A DNA stretch of 64,000 nt, taken from contig NZ_BDBF01000044.1 of NCBI RefSeq assembly GCF_001612845.1, positions 1-64,000 on the forward strand, given 5' to 3'. The DNA is from Nocardia elegans NBRC 108235 (GTDB taxonomy: Bacteria > Actinomycetota > Actinomycetes > Mycobacteriales > Mycobacteriaceae). Positions 36,435-44,959 of this stretch are shown here, in pieces; the first letter of the stretch is position 1; every line of letters starts with the position of its first letter. The notes beneath the pieces were generated by a model. The model had not been told where the DNA came from and ran no database searches. It saw only the letters and a program-made list of their open reading frames with translations. A program made the translations under genes and the position numbers.

Positions 36435-36977
36435 ATGAGAGCCAAGAAATTCGCCGCTACCGCGCTACTGGCCGTCGGTGCCACCACCGCGGCCGCCGGC
36501 GTCGCGCAGGCCGCACCGGCCACGGCCTCCGAGATCGCTGTGCGCGGGGTCGAACAGGGCGTCGGCTTCGTCACCGCGCCGACCACCGACCACACCGGTC
36601 TGACAACCACCGTGGACGCCGGATCCTTCACCGTCACCGGTGATGCGGTCACCCTCACCGATGCCGCCGGCCGTGCCGTCGCGTCGGTGCCGCTCGGTCT
36701 GCGCACGGCGTCCGGAACGGTCGGCCTCACACCGCGCATCGACAACGCCGGCCGGACCCTCACACTGACACCGCAGTCGGCCACCGATCGGACCGCACAG
36801 GCCATCGACCAGGCCTCCGACACGCTCGCTCGCAAGCAGTACAACGCGGGCGTCGGCGCCCTGGTCGGCGCCGGAATCGGTGCGGTCCTGGGCTTCTTCC
36901 TCGGTGGTGTCGGCGCCCTGGTCACCATTCCGATCGGCGCCGGGATCGGAGCCCTGATCGGCTACTCCACGCCGTAG
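36435..36977 (+). CDS. Exported protein with C-terminal glycine-zipper membrane segment
   Basis: 180 residues. Signal peptide MRAKKFAATALLAVG...AQA with cleavage before APATA. A beta-rich middle of about 90 residues is followed by a Gly-rich hydrophobic tail (VGALVGAGIGAVLGFFLGGVG and a second IGAGIGALIG block) that could oligomerise in a membrane. It resembles small exported proteins frequent in Nocardia; no function is known. Start is fixed by GGGGAAAG upstream and by the signal sequence. A stem-loop follows 16 bp after the stop. Confidence 0.8.
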   Translation: MRAKKFAATALLAVGATTAAAGVAQAAPATASEIAVRGVEQGVGFVTAPTTDHTGLTTTVDAGSFTVTGDAVTLTDAAGRAVASVPLGLRTASGTVGLTPRIDNAGRTLTLTPQSATDRTAQAIDQASDTLARKQYNAGVGALVGAGIGAVLGFFLGGVGALVTIPIGAGIGALIGYSTP

Positions 36978-36992
36978 CCGGCACCTCGCGCG

Positions 36993-37027
36993 GCCGTGCG
37001 GTCCCTCGCCCGGCGAACCCGCACGGC
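36993..37027 (+). terminator. Stem-loop after the exported-protein gene
   Basis: GCCGTGCGG (36993-37001) pairs with CCGCACGGC (37019-37027), 9 bp, loop 17 nt. Flanking CGCG/CGCG extends it with a one-base bulge. Confidence 0.55.
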
Positions 37028-37183
37028 CCGCGACGGGCCGCCCGATTGCCATATGCGGCCACACTGGGACATGTCATGATCATGTCGCCGCCGGGCCGGT
37101 GACCCCACCGGCATTCACGAATCCTGTTGGGAGCCGCCATGATCGGCGCGCCCGCTCGGCGCGGCCGGCAGTAGCCTCGTCGC

Positions 37184-38101
37184 ATGGTGAAATCGTCGGC
37201 TCTCTCGCGGCGCAGGGCATTGGCCCTCGCGGCCGTCGGCGCGGGGGCGTTCGCCGTGGTCCGGTCGTCACCGGCTCACGCCGACGGTCCCGACAACGTC
37301 CGCTACGGCGGGTATTCCGCGCAGGACCGCGCCCAGCCCTATGCCCACTTCATGACCGAGCACACCGCCCCACCGCAACCGGCGGTCACCGCCGCGTACG
37401 CAGGGCCACCCACCCCGGCGGAACGTATTCCGCCCTTCTCCGCGCTGACCGCGGAACTGGGCCCGTCCGGCTACGCGCCGATAGAAACCGGATACGGGCA
37501 CACCGATTCCGGAATTATCTGGGTGGCGGTACGCACGGAGATGCCGCGCGTGACCGCCGCCATGTGGGATTGGTGGTTCGGGTGGCATCTGGCCGAATCC
37601 GCCCGGTACAAGCTGTGGCATCCGGATGCGCACATGTACGCGGAGGTCGCGGCCGACCGGACGGGAGGGGCGATGCCGGACCGGCAGCGGTATGTCGGCA
37701 ATATCTCCTACGTCGATGAATACATCGGCCCGAAGTTGCAGCAGCTCGCCATCGCCTTCCACGATCCGGTCGCCTACGGGTTCACCGTCCCCGACGACCA
37801 CACCGTGGTGCTCGGACGGGTCGGCAGCAGCGTCGCGCCCGTCGACCTGGGCTGGCTGGCCCACCAGGTCCGCCCCGTTGCCGGTGGATGCGAGATGCGC
37901 AGCCGCTTCTATCTGCGCATCTACGGAGTCCACACCCTGGATCCGGTGCACACCGCGCGTGCGGTGCAGCGCGGTGCCGCCGCCGACGTCGACGACCTCG
38001 TACCAGGACTCGACCTCGCTCGTGATCTGCTGGTGCACTGCGGGCAGGAGATGAACCATCTGGCTCGCTTCCTGCCCGAGCTGTACGACGAATTCGCCTG
38101 A
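37184..38101 (+). CDS. DAPG-hydrolase (PhlG)-like protein with export signal
   Basis: 305 residues. The N-terminus SRRRALALAAVGAGAFAVV resembles a twin-arginine signal, with a cleavage site near SPAHA. The rest matches the 2,4-diacetylphloroglucinol hydrolase fold: GHTDSGIIWVAVRTEMP, WWFGWHLAESARYKLWHPDAH and C-terminal HCGQEMNHLARFLPELY supplying probable zinc-ligand His and Glu. PhlG cleaves a C-C bond to release acetate; the substrate here is unknown. ATG 37184 has TAGCCT at -12 to -7, consistent with leaderless expression. Confidence 0.85.
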   Translation: MVKSSALSRRRALALAAVGAGAFAVVRSSPAHADGPDNVRYGGYSAQDRAQPYAHFMTEHTAPPQPAVTAAYAGPPTPAERIPPFSALTAELGPSGYAPIETGYGHTDSGIIWVAVRTEMPRVTAAMWDWWFGWHLAESARYKLWHPDAHMYAEVAADRTGGAMPDRQRYVGNISYVDEYIGPKLQQLAIAFHDPVAYGFTVPDDHTVVLGRVGSSVAPVDLGWLAHQVRPVAGGCEMRSRFYLRIYGVHTLDPVHTARAVQRGAAADVDDLVPGLDLARDLLVHCGQEMNHLARFLPELYDEFA

Positions 38102-38126
38102 CGGATTCGGCAGTCACAATGGTGGA

Positions 38127-38333
38127 GTGCCGGATTCGCAGATCTCCCCCGCCGTCGCCGCGCTGATCCGCTGGCAGGACAGCGGCGGCGTCTGGCGCGT
38201 GCTGGGCCGGCGCGGCACGCATGTGACCGTCGGATTGTTCGAATGCACCGGCGGAGACGAGGTGGACCGCATCGTCTCCGCGGACCCGGCCCTGCGGGCG
38301 TTCGTCGGACAGCGCGGCAGCAGCGAGGACTGA
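38127..38333 (+). CDS. Small conserved-type hypothetical protein
   Basis: 68 residues from GTG 38127. Compact alpha/beta composition with a core VAALIRWQDSGGVWRVLGRRGTHVTV-like pattern split by a Gly pair, and a final acidic tail. No signal peptide, membrane segment or metal motif. CACAAT at -12 to -7 suggests leaderless expression. Lies 25 bp after the hydrolase gene on the same strand. Confidence 0.7.
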   Translation: MPDSQISPAVAALIRWQDSGGVWRVLGRRGTHVTVGLFECTGGDEVDRIVSADPALRAFVGQRGSSED

Positions 38334-38427
38334 ACCCGCCGGTTCGGCGCCATTTTCCGGCCGCAGGGACTACGGTGTGCGCGGCAGCGCATCGATTCCC
38401 CCTACAGCTGCGGCGAAAGGCGGCGCG

Positions 38428-39219
38428 ATGGCCGGTACCGGTGAGGCGAATCGCCCCCTGGCCGAGCGATATCCGGGCACCGAGCCGGTCGAGTGGCGCG
38501 GTGTCACGGTCCATCCGATGTACTCGCAGCGCCTGGGAGCGGAACCGACGGTGGTGCGGTTGTCGCTGCGCGCCGCGGCGCCCCCGCCGGGATTGCTGGG
38601 CCTGGGCATCGGGTTGTCGGTGATCGACGGCTCTGTGATGGTGCGCGGGAGCAGGCTGCCGGGCGTCGATGTGTGGAGCGATGCCCTCGCCGAGGGGATC
38701 GATCTACGCCTGTCGGGAACCGGCCCGGCGGCCGCCTACACCCTCACCCCGGTGTGGATGACGGCCGCGGGCGCGGTCGAATCGTGGACGGGCAACTACG
38801 GACTCGTCATCGAACGCGGCTCGGGTGCGACCATGGTGCTGCGCTGCAGTACCGGCGTCGGAGAACCCGATTTCGGCGAACTGGTGGTGGCGGTGACCGC
38901 CACCGTCGACGCCGCCGGCGATCAGGACCGCTTCCGGTCCGCGCTCTACCACCTCGGCGTGGAGGCGCACACTCGCGGCGACCTCGACCAGGCCCGGCGG
39001 CTGTGGCGGCAGGCGGCCGATCTCGGCCATACCGGAGCGGCCTACGATCTCGGCGTACTCGGTTACCGCACACGCGAATTCGACGAGGCGCAACGCTGGT
39101 GGCGTGTCGCTGCCGAGCAGGGCGACCCGCGCGCGATGGCCGGTCTCGCGGAAGTGCTCGAACGCCGGGGTGATTCGGATGCGGCCCGCCGGTGGCGTGC
39201 ACAGGCTCAGGACGGCTGA
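38428..39219 (+). CDS. SEL1/TPR-repeat protein
   Basis: 263 residues. The N-terminal 165 residues are a beta-rich region with no assigned family. The C-terminus has SEL1-like repeats: ALYHLGVEAHTRGDLDQARRLW, then TGAAYDLGVLGYRTREFDEAQRWW and MAGLAEVLERRGDSDAARRW. Such repeats mediate protein contacts. ATG 38428 is preceded by GCGAAAGG. The last 13 bp overlap the 3' end of the convergent protease gene. Confidence 0.82.
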   Translation: MAGTGEANRPLAERYPGTEPVEWRGVTVHPMYSQRLGAEPTVVRLSLRAAAPPPGLLGLGIGLSVIDGSVMVRGSRLPGVDVWSDALAEGIDLRLSGTGPAAAYTLTPVWMTAAGAVESWTGNYGLVIERGSGATMVLRCSTGVGEPDFGELVVAVTATVDAAGDQDRFRSALYHLGVEAHTRGDLDQARRLWRQAADLGHTGAAYDLGVLGYRTREFDEAQRWWRVAAEQGDPRAMAGLAEVLERRGDSDAARRWRAQAQDG

Positions 39220-39935
39220 ATCCCCAGTAGCTGCCCCGCACCCAGCGCCAGCGCCGCGAGAGTCAGCAGGCCGAACACGACGACCCACAGCCGCGCGGGA
39301 ATGCGGGTGAGCCAGGCCAGCTGATCGGCATCGGATCCGTCGCCGCGCACCGACACCTGCCACAGTTCGATCACCGCGCGCACGCCGCCGAACAGCAGGA
39401 ACCACGTGACCACATAACCGAAGACACCCTGCCACACAGCGGTTCCGTACCAGGACACCGCGAAGGCGGCCCCGCCCACGCAGATCACGGCGAGGAAGCC
39501 GAACAGGTTGCGGATCACCACGATCAGCACCACCAGCGCCACGATGAGGATCCACAGCATCATCGTCTGGCGTCCTGTGCCGAGCAGGATCGCGAATCCC
39601 AGCCCCACCGCCGAGGGGGCCGGATAGCCGGCCAGGGTGGTCAGCACCATCCCGAAACCTCGCGGCTTGCCCCGAGATACGGTCACCCCCGAGGTGTCCG
39701 AATGCAGCCGGATACCGCTGAGGGTGCGGCCCGTGCAGATCGCCACCACCGCGTGGCCGATCTCGTGGGCGATCGTCACACAGGTCCGCAGCACTCGCCA
39801 CACCGGCCGGTAGAGCACCACCGCCAGTGCCGCCGCTGCCGTCGCCAGCACCACCCATACCGGCGGCTGCGGAGAGATCGTCGTCAATTTATCGGTTACC
39901 GACGACACCGCATCGGCCGTTCGAGACAGCTGCAC
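39207..39935 (-). CDS. M50-family (site-2 protease-like) membrane metallopeptidase
   Basis: 242 residues with several hydrophobic segments. Zinc motif HEIGH in VTIAHEIGHAVVAICTGR (about residue 58) follows the first membrane helix; the third ligand Asp expected in a later helix is not obvious. This is the compact M50B-like actinobacterial group. GTG 39935 has TACCCT exactly at -12 to -7, a leaderless pattern. Its 3' end overlaps the convergent SEL1 gene, so the two transcripts are antisense at their ends. Confidence 0.85.
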   Translation of the reverse strand: MQLSRTADAVSSVTDKLTTISPQPPVWVVLATAAAALAVVLYRPVWRVLRTCVTIAHEIGHAVVAICTGRTLSGIRLHSDTSGVTVSRGKPRGFGMVLTTLAGYPAPSAVGLGFAILLGTGRQTMMLWILIVALVVLIVVIRNLFGFLAVICVGGAAFAVSWYGTAVWQGVFGYVVTWFLLFGGVRAVIELWQVSVRGDGSDADQLAWLTRIPARLWVVVFGLLTLAALALGAGQLLGIQPS

Positions 39936-40058
39936 CGCCGTAGGGTAGCGGTCCGTCCGATTCGGCCGGATACGACGGGGTATTCGGCCGGTGAACGCTT
40001 AGGCTTGCGGTCGAATTGCCGGGATCGGCCCGGCACGCGGCCTCGACGAGGAGACCAG

Positions 40059-40394
40059 ATGACACCCAGGGCCCATCGCAGCATCGCCGCGCTGTTCGGC
40101 ACCATCGCAGCGGCCGCGGTGACCGCGGGCCTGCTGAGTGGATGCTCGGACGTGCAGCGCGCGATCAACAAGGGTGGCGACACCCCGTGCAGCGACTACG
40201 TCAAACAGGACGCCGACACCAAGCGGGTCACGATCACCAAATTCGTGAAACAGCAGACGAACAACGATCACGAGCCCGCCGGCACCCAGGTCGACGCCAC
40301 CATGGCGGCGGTGGACTTCCTGTGCGCCAACCAGCGCAACGCCGACACACCGATCAAGAACGCGAATCTGACCGGAATCTTCTTCAACCAGTAG
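40059..40394 (+). CDS. Small lipoprotein
   Basis: 111 residues. Signal peptide with lipobox LLSGC, so Cys29 is expected to be lipidated. The mature part has two more Cys (TPCSDYV and FLCANQ) that could form a disulfide; the pattern resembles HdeA-like or acid-stress small proteins but is not diagnostic. GACGAGGAGACC precedes ATG 40059. A 16-bp stem-loop follows 7 bp after the stop. Confidence 0.82.
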   Translation: MTPRAHRSIAALFGTIAAAAVTAGLLSGCSDVQRAINKGGDTPCSDYVKQDADTKRVTITKFVKQQTNNDHEPAGTQVDATMAAVDFLCANQRNADTPIKNANLTGIFFNQ

Positions 40395-40401
40395 GTGCGC
40401 G

Positions 40402-40438
40402 CCGGGTCGGTCACCGGGGGCTCCGGTGACCGACCCGG
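40402..40438. terminator. Strong bidirectional stem-loop terminator
   Basis: Perfect 16-bp stem (CCGGGTCGGTCACCGG) with a 5-nt loop GGGCT between the convergent lipoprotein and dehydrogenase genes. Confidence 0.9.
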
Positions 40439-40444
40439 TGTTAC

Positions 40445-41998
40445 TCAGCGTCCGGGCAGGTAGCGGAAGCTGCGCGCGAGCGTCATCAGCAACGCCTGCC
40501 ACTTCGACTGCGGAATCCCCAGCGGCGCATCCAGATTCATTCCGCGGGTGACGACCACCGTCTGCGGCTCGGTGAACTTCAGCAGTCCGTCGGGGCCGTG
40601 GCGGCGACCGACACCGGAGATGCCCATACCTCCCATCGGTGCGCCGGTGCTCCCCCACGCCGGTGCGTAACCCTCGTCGACACAGACGGTTCCGGTGCGC
40701 AGCCGGGCCGCGATGGCCTGGCCCTCGGACGCGCTGCTCGCCCATACGCTGGCGTTGAGCCCGTATTCGGTGTCGTTGGCGCGGGCGATCGCCTCCTCGA
40801 CATCGGCGACCGGATAGATCGAGACCAGCGGACCGAAGGTCTCGTTGCGGCCGCATTCCATCTCGTCGGTGACCTTGCTCAGGACGGTCGGCTCGAAGAA
40901 CAGCGGCCCCAGATCGGGGCGCGCGTTGCCGCCGGCGAGAATTTCGGCGCCCTTGGACGTGGCGTCGGCGACATGCTTGGTGACGGTCTCGAGCTGCGCC
41001 GGTGAGATCAGGCTGCCGATATCGGTCGAGAAGTCGTAGGCCGCACCGAGTTTCGCGGCGCCGACCGCCTTGACGAACTTCTCGCTGAACTCCGCCGCGA
41101 TCGACTCCTCGACGTAGATCCGCTCGATCGAGATGCACAGCTGGCCGGCGTTGGAGAAGCAGGCACGCACGGCCGCCTTGGCGACCTTGTCCAGATTCGC
41201 GCCGCGGGTCACGATCATCGGGTTCTTACCGCCGAGCTCGGCGGAGAATCCGATCAGCCGCTTGCCGCACTGCTGGGCCAGTTCGCGCCCGGTCGCCGAG
41301 GAGCCGGTGAACATCAGGTAGTCGCACCGGTCGACGATCGCGGTGCCGACCACGCCGCCCGGGCCCGGAATCACCTGCAGCACATCGCGGGGCAGACCCG
41401 CCCGCAGCAGCAACTCCACGCTGGCCAGCGACGAGTACGGTGTCTGGCTGTCGGGTTTGACCACGACCGCGTTACCGGCCAGCAGCGCCGGGATCGAATC
41501 GCCGATCGACAGCACCATCGGATAGTTCCACGGCGCGATGACGCCGACCACACCCTTGGGCTGGGTGCGTACCTGCGCGCGGTTGAGCACCGGGAACGCA
41601 CCGGGCACCGAATGCGGTGCCAGCAATTTCGGCGCGACGCGCGAGAAGTAGCGGGCCGCGAACATCATGCCCAGAATTTCTTCCTGCGCCGCCCACCGGG
41701 CCTTGCCGGTTTCGGCCTGGATCACGTCCATCAGGTATTCGCGCTCGCTGATGATCAGTTCGCGGAAGCGCTCCAGCACCGCCGCCCGTTCCTTGGGCGT
41801 GCGTTTCGCCCATTCCGCCTGCGCGGCGCGGGCGCGGGTGAACGCGGCGCTCACATCATCGGCGGTACCCACCGGCACCTCGCCCAGCGGCCGCCCGGTG
41901 AACGTCTCGGCGATGGTCTTGTTCGCGTGTTCACGGGAACCGTCGACGGACGCGAACGCCCGCAGACGCTCGAACACCGCAGCTTCCGGCACGGGCAT
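40445..41998 (-). CDS. gabD2: Succinic semialdehyde dehydrogenase (GabD2-type)
   Basis: 517-residue NAD(P)-dependent aldehyde dehydrogenase. IAPWNYPMVLSIGDSIPALLAGNAVVVKPD binds the cofactor (shown here only by its IAPWNYP core), catalytic Glu is in AELGGKNP and catalytic Cys in NAGQLCIS. The long C-terminal tail and overall layout match mycobacterial GabD2, which converts succinic semialdehyde to succinate. GTAGGAGGCG precedes the ATG. TACTTGTGAGTA at 42007-42018 in the leader has 4-bp inverted arms and could be a regulator site, but this is weak. Confidence 0.88.
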   Translation of the reverse strand: MPVPEAAVFERLRAFASVDGSREHANKTIAETFTGRPLGEVPVGTADDVSAAFTRARAAQAEWAKRTPKERAAVLERFRELIISEREYLMDVIQAETGKARWAAQEEILGMMFAARYFSRVAPKLLAPHSVPGAFPVLNRAQVRTQPKGVVGVIAPWNYPMVLSIGDSIPALLAGNAVVVKPDSQTPYSSLASVELLLRAGLPRDVLQVIPGPGGVVGTAIVDRCDYLMFTGSSATGRELAQQCGKRLIGFSAELGGKNPMIVTRGANLDKVAKAAVRACFSNAGQLCISIERIYVEESIAAEFSEKFVKAVGAAKLGAAYDFSTDIGSLISPAQLETVTKHVADATSKGAEILAGGNARPDLGPLFFEPTVLSKVTDEMECGRNETFGPLVSIYPVADVEEAIARANDTEYGLNASVWASSASEGQAIAARLRTGTVCVDEGYAPAWGSTGAPMGGMGISGVGRRHGPDGLLKFTEPQTVVVTRGMNLDAPLGIPQSKWQALLMTLARSFRYLPGR

Positions 41999-42114
41999 CG
42001 TCGCCTCCTACTTGTGAGTAATGTAACCCTCCGATACACATAATCTACCGCGCGCTGCGCGGGCATATCTCCGCCCTGGGACGGATATTGTGCGACGCCC
42101 TCGAGCCCGACGGC

Positions 42115-42299
42115 TCACAGGGTCAGCAAGGCCTTGACGGCGCGGCGTTCGTCCTGGCCCGGTGGCCTTCGACGGCGTCCCCGAGCGGAAGCGTGAGGTC
42201 GAAGACCTTGCCCGGGTCGATGGTGCGGTCCCGGATCAGCCGGATCAGTTCGGGCAGGAAGCGCCGCCCCGGGGCGGGTTCACCATGCAGGTGCTTCCT
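42115..42299 (-). pseudogene. C-terminal remnant of a zinc-type alcohol dehydrogenase
   Basis: The reverse strand reads EPAPGRRFLPELIRLI, RTIDPGKVFDLTLPL and VEGHRA, the standard end of medium-chain zinc alcohol dehydrogenases. One frame later it reads DERRAVKALLTL followed by TGA (42115-42117), which is the expected last dozen residues. So about 60 C-terminal residues remain, with one frameshift, and the rest of the gene is gone. It lies at the left border of a lower-GC gene block and may mark the insertion point. Confidence 0.75.
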
Positions 42300-42403
42300 C
42301 GCCGCTCGAGGCCAGGATCATCGGGGTGCTCTTTCCGCCGGTGCGCTGGAAATGCGAACGACAGCGGTGGACGGCCGATGGGGAGGACTATCCGGGCCAA
42401 CCG

Positions 42404-42970
42404 TCATCGCGCAGCCATCATCACCAGGTCGCGGTATGGCAGCGTGACAATTGGCAGTGTATCGATACTCAGCTCGAGCTCGACCTGCTCGAGGTGCGCG
42501 GCTGCGTCGTGCGGGTCGCTCGCGCAGACCTCGGTTTCGACGAATTCGCCCGCGCCGATGACACTGTCGAGAGCGACCACTGTGCCCTCGCGATCGGGAC
42601 GGCGGAATACGTACCGATTCTTCTCCACGACCGCGAGTTCTCGCATCCCGACAGCCTCGAGCAGCGCGCGTGCCGCGTCGCTGTCCGCGACTCCCGCGAG
42701 AGCGACATTGATTTCCCGTTTGGCGATGATGTGGCTCGCGCCATGAGTGCCGGAATTCGACGGCGGTTTGTAGGTGATCTCGCAGAAGTCGCCACGGCGG
42801 CGTACTCGAAGGCATTCGACGGTCTGCATGTAATCCACATCGGGCCTGCTGTAGTAGACGTCGGTCTCGGTGACTCGGGCGTTCTCGCAGTAGCCCAGCG
42901 CGATGAGCCGGTCGCGCAGGGCGGGAGCGTCGGTCAGGACGCGTTTGCGCTCGACCTCGATCAAATGCAT
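42404..42970 (-). CDS. CYTH-domain protein (class IV adenylate cyclase / triphosphate tunnel family)
   Basis: 188 residues. The ExExK signature EVERK is at residues 5-9, and further charged strands follow (VECLRVRRRGDFCEITYKPP, NRYVFRR, ETEVCA), which would line the tunnel that binds triphosphate and metal. CYTH proteins make cAMP or hydrolyse thiamine or inorganic triphosphates; bacterial CyaB-type members are closest in size. It starts 6 bp after the methyltransferase-like gene and is the last gene of a six-gene leftward unit. A SLOG nucleotide-binding protein is encoded in the divergent unit, which suggests a nucleotide signal; that link is inference. Confidence 0.85.
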   Translation of the reverse strand: MHLIEVERKRVLTDAPALRDRLIALGYCENARVTETDVYYSRPDVDYMQTVECLRVRRRGDFCEITYKPPSNSGTHGASHIIAKREINVALAGVADSDAARALLEAVGMRELAVVEKNRYVFRRPDREGTVVALDSVIGAGEFVETEVCASDPHDAAAHLEQVELELSIDTLPIVTLPYRDLVMMAAR

Positions 42971-42976
42971 TGGGGT

Positions 42977-44347
42977 TCAGCCTTTCCAATGGATGGCAGT
43001 ATGCAGCCGGGCGACGTTGGGCTTGGAGCACAGCTGTTGCAGCGTGGCCAGCGCTCGTTGCATGGTATGGATGTCGTGGGTCGGGATGTTTTGAAACAAG
43101 ATCAGCTGTTTCGCGTCGACCAGAGGGTTCGCAAGCTGCTTGGCAAGAAAACGATTGTAGTAGAGGCGATCTCGCGTGAACACGTCCTCGACGGAGACCG
43201 GCATCAACACCGTGTCTTGATCCGGCCGACCTTCCAGCGAGTTCACGGCGAACGCGGTGAGTAGGTCGTCTGCGGTCAGGTACGCGTAGGTCTCGTGGCC
43301 TTCGCGTGCCAGCCATCCACGCCATGTCGGTTCACATCGGGAGTCGGCGAGTTCGGCACCAGAGAGGAATGCCATGAGAGCAGCGTCGGTGACCGCATCG
43401 AAGATGTCGCCGTCGATCACGTAATGGTCGCTGTACCGCTCACTGACCGCGAGCAGCGCGTCCGGATGCGGTGAGACCATTTCCGAGTCCGTGAGGGTGT
43501 AGTGAACGCGCTTGTGACCGGAACGGAAATCAACCCAGTCCACCGACAACTCGCCGTCCAGTATCGGCGTGAACCCGAGTATCCCGGACCTCCAGACATG
43601 GTCGCGCAGGGTGATGTAGTGGCGCTGCACCTCCCGGAACACCCCAACCGGTGCCTCGATGACGGCGCAGACGTTGGTGTCGAGTTCTGCGACGGGCACT
43701 ATCCGCGAGTTCTGTCGCGCGACGACCTCGTCGTCGTGGTGATGGTAGGGATGCGCGCCTTCGACGAGGTAATGAGGTACGAACATCCGCAGGAACTGCA
43801 GCCAGGATTGCGAGCTGTAGCAATGCACGACACGTTCGTGCAGGGTCGGCGCGTCGACGGCATAAACGTCGCGGTAGACGAAGAATCCGTAATGCCGGAT
43901 CACGGTCGGCAGCACCCGCATCATCGTGTGAAGCCCCGTGTACGCACCCCCATAGGAGTACACCTCGTGCATGAGCGCCGAGGCGCTGATCACATCTACA
44001 GGGTCGGCGATCAGTGTAGAAAGGTCCTTCGCCCAGCCTTGGACAAGATGACAGGTGCCCACAGCCGCGAATGCTTCCATCGCTTCTCCCAGCGAATGTG
44101 ATGTCACCCCAGGGGCCTCGATCAACGTGAGCCGTGCCCGACTGTCGGCGGTGAGTCTCGAGGCAAGGTATCGCACGGCTGCGCCCCCACCAGGTCCGAT
44201 TTCGACCAGGTCAGGTTCGGCCGTCTGCAGACGTGTGATGGCATGGTGGACGAGTGCGCCTTTCTCGTCGCCGTGATCGTTCGCGGCGATGTCGAGGTAA
44301 CCAGCATCCGATTTCTGTTGATGGGCAAACGTATTCACTGTAGGCAT
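42977..44347 (-). CDS. SAM-dependent methyltransferase-like protein with unknown C-terminal region
   Basis: 456 residues. An N-terminal Rossmann domain has the SAM motif I LVEIGPGGGAAVRYLA (about 47-62) and an acidic LIEAPG at the end of the second strand. The segment VISASALMHEVYSYGG resembles motif IV. From about residue 200 the chain has His-rich HPYHHHDDE and then 230 residues with no family that can be recognised by eye. The substrate is unknown. ATG 44347 follows AGGAAGAACCG. Codon use is less GC-biased than in flanking genes. It is placed between four tiny overlapping genes and the CYTH gene. Confidence 0.8.
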   Translation of the reverse strand: MPTVNTFAHQQKSDAGYLDIAANDHGDEKGALVHHAITRLQTAEPDLVEIGPGGGAAVRYLASRLTADSRARLTLIEAPGVTSHSLGEAMEAFAAVGTCHLVQGWAKDLSTLIADPVDVISASALMHEVYSYGGAYTGLHTMMRVLPTVIRHYGFFVYRDVYAVDAPTLHERVVHCYSSQSWLQFLRMFVPHYLVEGAHPYHHHDDEVVARQNSRIVPVAELDTNVCAVIEAPVGVFREVQRHYITLRDHVWRSGILGFTPILDGELSVDWVDFRSGHKRVHYTLTDSEMVSPHPDALLAVSERYSDHYVIDGDIFDAVTDAALMAFLSGAELADSRCEPTWRGWLAREGHETYAYLTADDLLTAFAVNSLEGRPDQDTVLMPVSVEDVFTRDRLYYNRFLAKQLANPLVDAKQLILFQNIPTHDIHTMQRALATLQQLCSKPNVARLHTAIHWKG

Positions 44348-44394
44348 CGGTTCTTCCTGAACTGAGAATTGTGCAGGGGAATCTCTCAGCGGAG

Positions 44395-44550
44395 CTACGG
44401 CTCCTGGGGCCTGGATTCGTGGCGGTCGCGTTCGCTCCATTCATCGAGCCCTTGCGCGACGCGGATCAGCAGCGCTGCGGACGCCAGCGTGGTTGGGTAG
44501 CGCAGGAACCCGGATTCACCGGGCTCGCGGCGTGGAAGCTGCTCGGTCAT
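44395..44550 (-). CDS. 51-residue protein, fourth of four overlapping tiny genes
   Basis: ATG 44550 overlaps the stop of the preceding Cys-rich gene by 4 bp (ATGA). The product begins MTEQLPRREPG, has a moderately hydrophobic middle (TTLASAALLIRVAQ) and a charged tail. No family is recognised. The tight coupling and position 47 bp before the methyltransferase-like gene are the only evidence that it is real. Confidence 0.55.
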   Translation of the reverse strand: MTEQLPRREPGESGFLRYPTTLASAALLIRVAQGLDEWSERDRHESRPQEP

Positions 44551-44777
44551 CGCGACGGCCCCTCGGCTTCCGACCGTGCCAACCTGTCAGCGGTTTCGGA
44601 GCCGGCACCAGGGGCACGACGCTGCGGCATGTCGATCACGGAGGACGAGTCCGAACGATTGCGGTATGCGCCGAGACACGTTGGGGTGCAGAAGACACGA
44701 CCGTCCGCGCGAAGCGGTTCGCCGGGGATCTCGAGGGCGCACCGGTCGCACCAGTCGTCGTCGGTTGTGGCGTTCAC
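44547..44777 (-). CDS. Small Cys-rich (putative zinc finger) protein
   Basis: 76 residues from GTG 44777. GGAGGTGA stands 4-5 bases upstream of the start, an excellent Shine-Dalgarno, and the GTG overlaps the previous stop by 4 bp. WCDRCALEIPGEPLRADGR followed by VFCTPTCLGAY gives two CxxC/CxxxC pairs about 18 residues apart, a treble-clef-like zinc site. The rest is Ser/Arg-rich. It could bind a nucleic acid or another subunit of the locus. Confidence 0.72.
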   Translation of the reverse strand: MNATTDDDWCDRCALEIPGEPLRADGRVFCTPTCLGAYRNRSDSSSVIDMPQRRAPGAGSETADRLARSEAEGPSR

Positions 44778-44959
44778 GCCGTCACCTCCGATGCCCACGA
44801 CAGGGCTGCCAGGTACTGGGGGCATCGCGCCCCGTGATCGGCATGAACTGTCAGAACGCGACGAGCCTCTTCCAGACTGTTGATCGGAGCAAGGCAGTCT
44901 TCGCAGAACCGGTGGATGATGTCCGACTGCGGGAGCTGATGCGCGACACTCGGGCTCAC
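44774..44959 (-). CDS. Small Cys/His protein of the same unit
   Basis: 61 residues from GTG 44959, preceded by GGAGGCATCCG and overlapping the upstream stop by 4 bp (GTGA). HRFCEDCLAPINSLEEAR and HADHGARCPQYLAA give CxxC plus two His and one Cys, compatible with one zinc ion. No catalytic motif. The spacing of the metal residues differs from the downstream neighbour, so the two are not simple duplicates. Confidence 0.7.
   Translation of the reverse strand: MSPSVAHQLPQSDIIHRFCEDCLAPINSLEEARRVLTVHADHGARCPQYLAALSWASEVTA

Noticed and set aside
41999..42060. Operator before gabD2 (TACTTGTGAGTA)
   Set aside because: Arms are only 4 bp; too weak to list as a site without comparative data.
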